64,000 nt of DNA from an uncultured Erythrobacter sp. (GTDB lineage Bacteria; Pseudomonadota; Alphaproteobacteria; Sphingomonadales; Sphingomonadaceae), in NCBI GenBank assembly GCA_947488155.1, contig CANKYK010000001.1, positions 496,001-560,000 of the forward strand, given 5' to 3'. The notes beneath the pieces were generated by a model, which did no database searches, was not told the DNA's origin, and saw nothing but the letters and a program-made list of their open reading frames with translations. Below are positions 56,501-64,000 of the stretch, one piece after another. Position 1 is the first letter of the stretch, and every line of letters begins with the position of its first letter. The translations under genes were made by a program, and so were the position numbers.

Positions 56501-59500
56501 TCGCTGTGTCTTCCGTGGTGGTCGCGGTGTCGTTCACCGCAACTGGCACTGGATTGGTCACCGTCCAGTTAAAGGTGGTGGGCGTGGTGCCGCCATTGCC
56601 ATCATCGGCTGTCACGGTGACTTCGTATACGCCATCACCATTCGGCCCGCCAATCGAGGCAGATGGATCAATCGTACCAGAAATAACGCCTGTGGCCGGA
56701 TCAATCGTGAGTCCGGTGGGCAGGCCTGTCGCTGCAAATGTCAGAGTATCGCCATCGACATCGTTGAAATTGCCAGCGGTCGGCACGCTTACAACTGCGC
56801 TATCGACATTCTCACGCGGGGCGAGCGGTACCACATCCGGATCATCGTTGATCGGATTGACCGTAACGGTGACCATCGCGGTCGACGTACCGCCATTGCC
56901 ATCCGAAATCTCGTAAGTGATCGTGTCCGTGCCGTTGAAGTCTTCGTTTGGCGTGTAGGTGACCGTGCCATCAGCTTCGATCACAACCGTGCCATTGGGC
57001 GCACTAGCCTGAGTGACAGTCAGCGGATCACCGTCTGGGTCATTGTCATTGCCCAGCACTGGAATATTCACCGGCGTATCTTCGTCGGTTGTCGCTGTGT
57101 CATCCGCCGCGAGCGGCGCTGGGTTGCCAACAGTCCAGGTAAAGGTGACATCAACGGTGCCGCCATTGCCATCGTCGGCTGTCACAGTGACTTCGTAAAT
57201 ACCATCGCCGTTCGACCCACCTTGAGAAGCGTCCGGATCAATGGTGCCTGTGACATTGCCCGCTGCATCGATGCTGAGGCCTGGAGGCAGGCCAGTCGCC
57301 GTAAAGGTCAGCGGATCACCATCGACATCTGCAAAACCTGGCGAGAGATCCAAAGCAATGACATCGGCGTCATCATTGATGATCGCGGGCAGAGGCGGTG
57401 CGGTAGGATCGTCATTATCCGCGCCAACCGTCACTGTGACGATGGCTGTGGATGTGCCGCCCTGACCATCAGTGATCTGATAGGTGATAGTATCGGTGCC
57501 GTTAAAGTCGGGATCCGGCGTGTAGGCCAAGGTACCATCAGCGTTGATCACAACCGTGCCGTTTGGCGCACTGGCAGAAACCACGGTCAGCGTATCGCCA
57601 TCCGGGTCATTATCATTGCCGAGCACGTCAATCGCAGGGATCGGTGTGTCTTCCGTGGTCGATGCGGTATCATCCACGGCTGTCGGACCCGGGTTGGTAA
57701 CGGTCCAGACAAAGGTCACATCGGTCGTGCCGCCATTACCATCATCGGCGGTAATGGTCGTCTGATAGATACCATTGTTCACCTCGCTGGCATCGGGATC
57801 AATCGTCCCGCTGATAACGCCAGTGGTGGAATCGATTGTCAGGCCTGCTGGCAGATCGGTGGCGCTGAATGTCAGCGTATCGCCTTCAATGTCAGAGAAC
57901 AGGCCGCCGGCGTCGATTGAAACAGCATCGCCGTCTTCATCGCCGCGATCGGGCAGCGGTGTCGCAGCAGGTGCGTCATTTTCCGGTGCGATAACGATGG
58001 TCGCAATCGCAGTCGCTGGATCGCCGTTCGCATCTTCAATCGTATAGGTAACGGTCGCCGTGCCGTTGAAATCGGGGTCCGGCGTAAAGGTTATCGTGCC
58101 ATCTGCATTGATCACAGCGGTGCCATTGGTCGCCTGTGCATCGATCACGACGATCGGGGTCATCGGATCGGCATCAGGATCATTGTCATTGGCCAGCACG
58201 TCAAGCACCTGCGGGGTGTCTTCCGTACCGACAAAGCTGTCATTGACAGCCGTTGGTGGCTCATTGTTGATCGTCCAGGTGAAGGTCGTGCTGACGCTTC
58301 CACCATTGCCATCATCGGCGGTGATCGTGACTGTGTAGACTCCATCACCCAATGGTCCGCCACTCGAGGCTGTGCCAGTGGTGGTGCCGGTAACTGCACC
58401 CGTGGCCGGATCAATTGACAGACCATCTGGCAGGCCCATAGCCGAGAAGGTGAGCGTGTCGCCTTCCGCATCACTAAACGCCGGGGCAAGAGGCACGTTG
58501 ATCGCCTCGTTATTGCCATCGGTCAGGTCTGGCAGGCCAACAGTAACTGGGTCGTCATTCACCGCGCCAACCGTGATCGTCACGGTGGAGGTTGAGGTTC
58601 CACCCTCGCCATCGCTGATCGTGTAGATCACCGTGTCAGTGCCGTTAAAATTCCCATCCGGCGTGTAGGTGATCGTGCCATCGGCATTGATCAGAACGCT
58701 GCCATTGGCGGCATTCGCTTCCGTCACGGTCAGCGTATCGCCGTCCGGATCATTGTCATTCGCCAGAACCGCAACATTGACTGGGGTATCCTCAGTCGTG
58801 CTTGCCGTATCAGGCGCCGCGACTGGCGGCGGATTGTTAACAGTCCACACGAAGGTCGAGGTCGTCGTGCCACCAGCGCCATCATCGGCGGTGACGGTGA
58901 CGGTGTAGAGGCCATTGCTTGCCGGTCCGCCCTGCGATGCATCCGCATCCAACGTACCGGTGATCAAACCATTGGCGTCAATCGATAACCCGCCTGGCAG
59001 GCCGGTGGCGGTGAAGGTGAGCGTATCACCATCAACGTCGGAGAAATTGCCAGACACATCGAGCGAGATGACATCGGCATCATCATCAGTCTGATTAGTC
59101 AGCTGCGGATCAGCCACCGGATCATCATTCACTGGATCAACCGTGACGGTGACTGTTGCGGTCGTCGTGCCGCCTTCGCCATCACTGATAGTATAGGTGA
59201 TCGTATCGGTACCGTTGAAGTCCTCATTTGGCGTGTAAGTGACCGTGCCATCGGCCTCGATAACGACCGTACCGTTTGGCGCGATTGCCGATGTCACCGT
59301 CAGCGCATCGCCATCGGGATCGCTATCGTTGGCGAGCACGTCGATATTGACCGGCGTGTCCTCTGGCGTGCTTACTGCGTCATCCACGGCCACTGGCGGC
59401 GGATTGGTTACGGTCCAGGCAAAGCTGCTGGTGACGGTGCCACCATTGCCATCGTCCGCCGTAACAGTGACGGTGTAAATGCCATCACCCGCTGGCCCGC

Positions 59501-62500
59501 CTTGCGAGGCAGATGGATCAATCGTGCCGGTGATATTGCCGGCCGCATCAATGCTGAGACCTGGAGGCAGGCCTGCCGCCGTAAAGGTCAGCATATCGCC
59601 ATCGACATCGCTGAAGTTGCCCGCAACCGGAACATTCACAGTCGCGCTGTCGATATTGGCGAGGTTGGCGAACGGCGTGTCAACGACCGGATCATCATTC
59701 ACCGGATCGACTGTTACCGTGACCGTCGCGGTCGAAGTGCCGCCATTACCATCACTGATCGTGTAGGTGATCGTATCGGTGCCGTTGAAGTCCGCATTCG
59801 GCGTATAAGTGACCGTTCCATCAGCCTCGATCACAACCGTACCGTTTGGCGCAGTGGCCGAAGTGACCGTCAGCGGATCACCGTCTGGGTCATTGTCATT
59901 CGCCAGTACCGGAATGTTGACCGGCGTGTCTTCATCAGTCGTCGCCGCGTCATCCACCGCCTCTGGTGGCGGGTTGGTGACGGTCCAGGCAAAGGCCGTC
60001 TCGACCGTGCCGCCATTGCCATCGTCAGCCGTGACGGTGACGGAATAGATACCGTCACCCGCCGGGCCGCCTTGGCTGGCATCCGCATCAATCGTGCCGG
60101 TGATCTCGCCCGTATCGGGATCGATCGAGAGGCCCGCTGGCAGACCGCTAGCGCTGAAGGTGAGCGTGTCCCCATCGACATCGCTGAAATTGCCCGCCGT
60201 CGGCAGCGATACATCCGCGCTGTCAATGTTGTCTTGCGGCGCAATCGGCGTAACAACCGGATCGTCGTTTACTGGATCAACCGTGACAGTCACGGTCGCA
60301 GTGGAGGTTCCGCCATTACCATCACTGATTGTGTAGGTGATTGTATCGGTGCCGTTAAAATCGGGGTTCGGCGTGTAAGTAACTGTGCCATCAGCCTCGA
60401 TCACAACCGTGCCATTGGCAGCATCCGCCGCCGTTACCGTCAGCGGATCGCCGTCCGGATCGCTATCATTGGCGAGAATTGGGATGTTGACCGGCGTGTC
60501 TTCATCGGTTGTCGCGGTGTCATCCACGGCCTCTGGCGGCGGGTTGTTTACCGTCCAGGTGAAGGTAGTGTCGACCGTACCACCATTGCCATCATCGGCC
60601 GTCACGGTCACTTCGTAGACACCGTCGCCTGCTGGGCCGCCTTGCGAGGCGTCTGGATCAAGCGTGCCAGTGATATTGCCGTCGGCATCAATGCTGAGGC
60701 CAGGCGGCAAACCGGTGGCGCTGAACGTTAGATCATCGCCATCAACATCGGAGAAATTACCGCTGACATCGAGCATGACAGGGGTGCTGTCATCATTGGT
60801 TTGTGGCGCGATAGGAGCCGCCACTGGATCATCATTGACCGGGTTCACCGTGATCGTGGCGGTAGAGGTTGAGAACCCGCCATTGCCATCACTGATCGTG
60901 TAAGTGATTGTATCAGTGCCGTTAAAATCGGGGTTCGGCGTGTAATCGACGCTGCCATCCGGGTTGATCACAACCGTACCGTTCGCCGCTGTTGCAGCTG
61001 TCACAGTCAGCGCGTCACCATCGGCATCGGTGTCATTGCCGATCAGCGGCACATTGACCGGAGTGTCCTCGTCTGTGGTGGCCGCATCTGGATTGGCAAC
61101 CGGCGGATCGTTGATCGGATTGACAGTAACGGTGACAGTCGCGGTGGCTGTGCCGCCATTGCCGTCCGAAATCTCGTAAGAAATTGTGGTCGTGCCATTG
61201 AAATTCGGGTCAGGGGTGAATTCCAGCGTTCCGTCTGGATTGATCGTCACCGTCCCATCGGGCGATGTCGCACTGGTGACGGTCAGATCATCGCCATCAA
61301 CATCACTATCATTGCCCAGCACGCCGATGGTGACCGGCGTGTCTTCATCGGTTGTGACCGCATCGTCCACGGCCACCGGATCATCATTCACCGGATTGAC
61401 GGTGACAACAACCGCGGCGGTTGAGGTGCCGCCATTGCCATCATCAATCGTGTAAGTGATCGTGTCTTCGCCGTTGAAATCAGGGTTTGGCGTGTAAGTC
61501 AGCGTGCCATCGGCCTCGATCACCACTGTGCCATTGGGCGCGGTCGCGCCAGTAACGGTTAGTGGATCGCCATCGGGATCATTGTCATTGCCGAGCACAT
61601 CGACATTGACGCTGCTGTCTTCATCAACGCTCGCATTGTCATTGACGGCAGTTGGCGCCGGGTTGGTGACCGTCCAGACGAAGTCTTGCGACACTGTGCC
61701 GCCATTGCCGTCATCTGCGGTCAGCGTGACTGTGTATGGGCTGCCCTGGCTCGCATCAATGTCGAGTGTACCGGAGATGATGCCAGTCGCTGGATCGATC
61801 GAAAGGCCCGGAGGCAAGCCTGCGGCTGTGATCGTCAGATCATCGCCATCGACGTCGCTAAAGAAACTCTCGGTTGCAATGGAAACCGACTGATTGTCTT
61901 CATTGGTGACGTCAGGGATATCAACTGCAACAGGGGCGTCGTTCTCGGCCGTAACCGTGACGGTCAGTGTTGCAGTCGCAACCCCGCCTTGGCCATCGCT
62001 GACGGTGTAGGTAACATTCGCCTCACCGTTGAAATCGGGGTCTGGCGTGAATGTAACCGTGCCGTCAGGATTGACGACAACCGTGCCATTATCAGAGCTC
62101 GCGCTGGTAATGGTCAGCGCATCACCATCCGGATCGCTGTCATTGGCCAGAACCGCCACAGTTACCGGCGTATCTTCCGGGGTGGTCGCAGTGTCATTTT
62201 GCGCGATAGGTGGAACGTTTTGGATCGAGTAGATGAAGGTCGTGCTGACCTCTTCACCCGACGGATCGGTCGCGGTCACAGTCACCACGAACGGGCCATT
62301 TTGCGAGCTGTCCGAGGCCAAGGTGCCAGAGATCACGCCAGTATCCGGATCGATCGACAGTGCCGGCGGCAAACCATCCGCACTAAATGTCAGGACATCG
62401 CCATCAACGTCGTTAAACGCGCTTGCCGTTGGGATGGATACAGTCTGGCTGTCTTCACCGCTTTGATTGGGCAGTCCGACAGTTGTCGGCCCATCATTGA

Positions 62501-64000
62501 CAGGAGTGACGGTTACATCAACGCTGGCCGTTGAGACGCCGCCTTCGCCATCGTCAATGGTGTAGACAATTGTGTCTGTACCATTGAAATCTGGGTTGGG
62601 CGTGTAGACCAAAGTGCCATCGGGATTGATCGTGACCGTGCCATTGCCCGCCTCGGCCTCTGTCACCGTTAGATCATCACCGTCGGGATCAACATCATTG
62701 GCAAGCACATCGACATTGACCGGCGTATCTTCGTCGGTCGTTACTGCATCATTCGCCGCTATCGGCGCAGGGTTTGCAACGTCCCAGGTGAAGCTCTGTG
62801 AGATGGTACCACCACGTCCATCATCGGCAGTCACCGTGACGCTGTAGCTGCCGCCATTGACCTGGCTCGCACTGTTATCAATCGTGCCAGAAATCACGCC
62901 CGTATCGGGATCAATCGTCAGACCCGCAGGCAGGCCGGTGGCCGTAAAGCTCAGCGCATCGCCGTCAGGATCAGTGAACGCGCCCGCGACTGGCAGATTG
63001 ATGTCTTGTGCATCAAGATTGGTCTGATCACCGATCGAGCCACTGACCACTGGCGTATCGTTAATGTCGTTGACCACAATTGTGACGGTCGCAATCGACG
63101 TGCCGCCATTGCCGTCCGAAATCTCGTAGGTGATCGTGTCCGTGCCATTGAAGCCCGGATTTGGTGTGTAGGTGACCGTGCCATCGGGGTTGATCACCGT
63201 GGTGCCGTTTTGCGCATCGGCCGATGTCACCGTTAACGGATCGCCGTCCGGATCATTATCATTGCCCAGCACATCGATGGTGACCGGCACATCCTCATCG
63301 GTCGTGGCGTTGTCGTTCATCGCCTCTGGGGGAGGGTTCGCTACATTGAACGTGATCGTCTCGGTGGTGGTGCCGCCCATACCATCGTCAACAGTGATGG
63401 TCGCGGTGTAAACGCCGCCATTGGTCTGGCTGGCATCCGGCGTGATCGTACCAGAGATAACACCTGTATCAGGGTCAATCGTCAGGCCCGGCGGCAGATC
63501 AGCCGCACTAAAGGTCAGCGTGTCGCCGTCAACGTCGCTGAATGCGCCCGCAACAGGGACAGAAACCACCTCACCATCAACAACGTCAACTGGCGGGATC
63601 GGCATCGAATCTGGATCGTCATTGACCGGATCAACCGTGACCGTAACGGTCGCCTCTGACGTACCGCCTTCGCCATCGCTGATGGTATAGGTGATGGTCG
63701 CCGTACCGTTGAAATTGGCAGGTGGAATAAAGTTGATCTGATTGCCGACCAGCGTGGCCTGCCCGACAGACGAAAACGCCGAGATTACAGTGAGCACATC
63801 ACCATCAGGATCGCTGTCGTTCGGCAAGACATCGATCAGAACTGGCGTATCTTCAGTGGTGCTGGCGGTATCATCCACTGCAACGGGCGCAGGGTTGGTG
63901 ACCGTCCACGTGAAGTCCTGATCCGCGCTTTCACCCAATGGATCGGTCGCGGTAACGGTGACATTGTAAACACCGCCGGTGCCGCCAACGCTCGCAGAAT
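53565..64000 (-). CDS. Giant cadherin-like repeat surface protein, 5' end missing
   Basis: The reading frame is open from the right edge to the stop at 53565, at least 3,478 residues; the N terminus is outside the window. The body has about 22 tandem-95/cadherin-like units (pattern DTATTDEDTPV, NDSDPDGDPLTVT, NGTVTINPDGTVTYTPN, FNGTDTITYTISDG) and 12 dystroglycan-type units (FSDVDGDTLTF, ATGLPPGLSIDPDTG, SGTIDPDAS, VTVTADDGNGGT). They mostly alternate; the last seven full units before the C-terminal domain are all tandem-95. The Asp-rich loops should bind calcium and stiffen the chain. The final 260 or so residues form a different domain (NEPAPGIPDAYPVDRVLDQS onward) ending in a helical tail. 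No RTX nonapeptides are visible. It is probably an adhesin or biofilm protein exported by the downstream genes. Confidence 0.88.
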   Translation of the reverse strand, partial: SASVGGTGGVYNVTVTATDPLGESADQDFTWTVTNPAPVAVDDTASTTEDTPVLIDVLPNDSDPDGDVLTVISAFSSVGQATLVGNQINFIPPANFNGTATITYTISDGEGGTSEATVTVTVDPVNDDPDSMPIPPVDVVDGEVVSVPVAGAFSDVDGDTLTFSAADLPPGLTIDPDTGVISGTITPDASQTNGGVYTATITVDDGMGGTTTETITFNVANPPPEAMNDNATTDEDVPVTIDVLGNDNDPDGDPLTVTSADAQNGTTVINPDGTVTYTPNPGFNGTDTITYEISDGNGGTSIATVTIVVNDINDTPVVSGSIGDQTNLDAQDINLPVAGAFTDPDGDALSFTATGLPAGLTIDPDTGVISGTIDNSASQVNGGSYSVTVTADDGRGGTISQSFTWDVANPAPIAANDAVTTDEDTPVNVDVLANDVDPDGDDLTVTEAEAGNGTVTINPDGTLVYTPNPDFNGTDTIVYTIDDGEGGVSTASVDVTVTPVNDGPTTVGLPNQSGEDSQTVSIPTASAFNDVDGDVLTFSADGLPPALSIDPDTGVISGTLASDSSQNGPFVVTVTATDPSGEEVSTTFIYSIQNVPPIAQNDTATTPEDTPVTVAVLANDSDPDGDALTITSASSDNGTVVVNPDGTVTFTPDPDFNGEANVTYTVSDGQGGVATATLTVTVTAENDAPVAVDIPDVTNEDNQSVSIATESFFSDVDGDDLTITAAGLPPGLSIDPATGIISGTLDIDASQGSPYTVTLTADDGNGGTVSQDFVWTVTNPAPTAVNDNASVDEDSSVNVDVLGNDNDPDGDPLTVTGATAPNGTVVIEADGTLTYTPNPDFNGEDTITYTIDDGNGGTSTAAVVVTVNPVNDDPVAVDDAVTTDEDTPVTIGVLGNDSDVDGDDLTVTSATSPDGTVTINPDGTLEFTPDPNFNGTTTISYEISDGNGGTATATVTVTVNPINDPPVANPDAATTDEDTPVNVPLIGNDTDADGDALTVTAATAANGTVVINPDGSVDYTPNPDFNGTDTITYTISDGNGGFSTSTATITVNPVNDDPVAAPIAPQTNDDSTPVMLDVSGNFSDVDGDDLTFSATGLPPGLSIDADGNITGTLDPDASQGGPAGDGVYEVTVTADDGNGGTVDTTFTWTVNNPPPEAVDDTATTDEDTPVNIPILANDSDPDGDPLTVTAADAANGTVVIEADGTVTYTPNPDFNGTDTITYTISDGNGGTSTATVTVTVDPVNDDPVVTPIAPQDNIDSADVSLPTAGNFSDVDGDTLTFSASGLPAGLSIDPDTGEITGTIDADASQGGPAGDGIYSVTVTADDGNGGTVETAFAWTVTNPPPEAVDDAATTDEDTPVNIPVLANDNDPDGDPLTVTSATAPNGTVVIEADGTVTYTPNADFNGTDTITYTISDGNGGTSTATVTVTVDPVNDDPVVDTPFANLANIDSATVNVPVAGNFSDVDGDMLTFTAAGLPPGLSIDAAGNITGTIDPSASQGGPAGDGIYTVTVTADDGNGGTVTSSFAWTVTNPPPVAVDDAVSTPEDTPVNIDVLANDSDPDGDALTVTSAIAPNGTVVIEADGTVTYTPNEDFNGTDTITYTISDGEGGTTTATVTVTVDPVNDDPVADPQLTNQTDDDADVISLDVSGNFSDVDGDTLTFTATGLPGGLSIDANGLITGTLDADASQGGPASNGLYTVTVTADDGAGGTTTSTFVWTVNNPPPVAAPDTASTTEDTPVNVAVLANDNDPDGDTLTVTEANAANGSVLINADGTITYTPDGNFNGTDTVIYTISDGEGGTSTSTVTITVGAVNDDPVTVGLPDLTDGNNEAINVPLAPAFSDAEGDTLTFSAMGLPDGLSIDPATGAVTGTTTGTASSGGPLGDGVYTVTITADDGNGGSVSTTFTWTINNEPPTAVNDSFVGTEDTPQVLDVLANDNDPDADPMTPIVVIDAQATNGTAVINADGTITFTPDPDFNGTATVTYTIEDANGDPATAIATIVIAPENDAPAATPLPDRGDEDGDAVSIDAGGLFSDIEGDTLTFSATDLPAGLTIDSTTGVISGTIDPDASEVNNGIYQTTITADDGNGGTTDVTFVWTVTNPGPTAVDDTASTTEDTPIPAIDVLGNDNDPDGDTLTVVSASAPNGTVVINADGTLAYTPDPDFNGTDTITYQITDGQGGTSTAIVTVTVGADNDDPTAPPLPAIINDDADVIALDLSPGFADVDGDPLTFTATGLPPGLSIDAAGNVTGTIDPDASQGGSNGDGIYEVTVTADDGNGGTVDVTFTWTVGNPAPLAADDTATTDEDTPVNIPVLGNDNDPDGDPLTVTQASAPNGTVVIEADGTVTYTPNEDFNGTDTITYEISDGNGGTSTAMVTVTVNPINDDPDVVPLAPRENVDSAVVSVPTAGNFNDVDGDTLTFAATGLPTGLTIDPATGVISGTIDPSASIGGPNGDGVYEVTVTADDGNGGTTPTTFNWTVTNPVPVAVNDTATTTEDTATNIDVLANDSDPDGDPLTVVTASAANGTVTILPDGTIDYTPNPDFNGTDTISYTISDGNGGTASALVTVTVDPENDPPVAVNDTATTDEDTPVTIPLLGNDTDVDGDDLTVTDATAPNGTVTINPDGTVTYTPDPDFNGTDTITYTIDDGNGGTDTATITVVVAPVNDAPIAAPDTADTDEDTPVTIPVLANDSDVDGDPLTVTDATSPDGTVTINPDGTITFVPNPDFNGPATITYTIDDGMGGTATSTVTVNVAPVNDPPVAEDDTATTEEDTPVTVPVLTNDSDVDGDPLTITEATAPNGTVVINPDGTVTYTPDENFNGTDVITYTVSDGNGGFDTATLTVTVDPVNDVPVAEDDTASGTEDEPLTIPVLANDSDADGDPLTVTAATSPDGTVTINPDGTITFVPNPDFNGPTTITYTIDDGMGGTATATVTVDIVAVNDPPVGEPDTAVTDEDTPVTIPVLANDNDPDGDPLTVVSANAPNGTVTINPDGTVTYTPNPNFNGTDTITYQVSDGMGGFDTVTATVTVNPVNDPPVAANDVTSVDEDSEVTIPVLVNDTDADGDPLTVTSATATNGTVTINPDGTITYVPNPDFFGQDTITYTITDGNGGTSTATVAVEVINTNEPPVDEPEDVTVISGTDTIINVLDNATDPEGDPLEVVIALVDVGEVVINPDGTLTYSAPPDFFGEVTIRYFISDGQGGFVESFATITVVEAAADIGFLIGNEPAPGIPDAYPVDRVLDQSDAFITTPLIILDTVNDFRSLGGMGTLNVDQPLLSAVNGLRSLNGIGGFDANGSPIDDVVGYIDHIRDLRFGVDRLFDPRFGDFLPETLTGFSVRQLDTGSDQVMIESISRDRVVYVEMRDIGADDAPRITEYQLVTRDGAPLPDWIRMDARGLAIIERPVDAETIRLIVRAIRADGEVIEIPVVIQGATGEIQLDEAIAEAVAKAETLDTMMARASGEADDEASKLLAAFS
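54355..64000 (-). repeat. Tandem coding repeats of about 280 bases
   Basis: The giant gene is built from in-frame units of roughly 90-95 codons of two alternating kinds. Several units are nearly identical at DNA level over tens of bases, for example the GATCACAACCGTGCC and GGATCGCCATC segments seen many times on the plus strand. Such an array can expand or contract by recombination, and read counts or assembly here should be treated with care. Confidence 0.85.

Noticed and set aside
54433-63690. Many plus-strand reading frames of 60-95 codons, and two long ones (57222-57920, 59502-60731), opposite the giant gene
   Set aside because: They recur with the same spacing as the coding repeats and have Ser/Val/Pro-rich or Arg/Asp-rich low-quality translations. 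They are mirror frames of a repetitive gene, not separate genes.
54355-64000. Regular repeats that could suggest a CRISPR array
   Set aside because: The period is about 280 bases, the units are in-frame and translate to cadherin-like domains, and there are no short identical repeats with unique spacers.
53565-64000. RTX-type toxin or classical LapA-type adhesin
   Set aside because: No GGxGxDxxx nonapeptides and no LapG-type cleavage region can be seen in the available part; the N terminus is missing, so a retention module there cannot be judged.

Overview
The window looks like chromosome from an alphaproteobacterium of the order Sphingomonadales, most like the Erythrobacter group. This is inferred from gene content (TonB-dependent receptors, chromosomal VirB cluster, IorAB-type molybdenum hydroxylase, many acyl-CoA/SDR enzymes), moderately high G+C and dense ATGA-type gene overlaps. 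No species is claimed.

Layout. 1-5.0 kb: the start of a secreted protein at the left edge, tRNA-Arg(TCT), a queuosine-precursor transporter, and translationally coupled polyphosphate genes (ppk, ppx). 5.1-13.1 kb: one minus-strand operon for a compact type IV secretion system (lytic transglycosylase, VirB2, B3, B4, B6, B9, B10, B11) with no recognisable VirB5, B7, B8 or VirD4. 13.4-19.3 kb: a small TPR-like protein, a beta-helix-like lipoprotein, a TonB-dependent receptor and an atypical PhoB-like regulator. PHO-box-like 11-bp direct repeats lie before the T4SS operon, the lipoprotein and the regulator. 19.4-22.8 kb: SDR, acyl-CoA dehydrogenase, flavin reductase and ferredoxin-NADP reductase. 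22.9-28.5 kb: an iron region with a Gly/Glu-rich lipoprotein, a PKHD hydroxylase and a ferric ABC transporter (binding lipoprotein, ATPase, permease) with a good Fur-box match.

28.5-33.8 kb: a lipoprotein cytochrome c facing a molybdenum-hydroxylase operon (2Fe-2S subunit, Tat-exported Mo subunit, tiny lipoprotein, XdhC, MobA-like transferase). 33.8-39.3 kb: an Nramp-fold carrier that has lost the metal-binding motifs, coupled by ATGA overlap to a fused 5-oxoprolinase/hydantoinase, then KDPG aldolase. 39.5-47.3 kb: assorted metabolism and membrane genes, including a fused VTT-flavin oxidoreductase and a CNT nucleoside carrier.

47.5-64.0 kb: one minus-strand operon for a giant surface or secreted protein. 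At least 3,478 residues are visible, its N terminus lies beyond the right edge, and it is built from about 22 tandem-95/cadherin-like and 12 dystroglycan-type cadherin-like repeats. It is followed by a TolC-family channel, a HlyD-like adaptor, a GAF-HlyD hybrid and an M50 site-2-type protease fused to a HlyD-like barrel. No ABC ATPase or RND pump is encoded in the visible part. This is the strongest candidate for an under-described system: export or surface display of a giant repeat protein through a TolC channel using a membrane protease-adaptor in place of a conventional pump.
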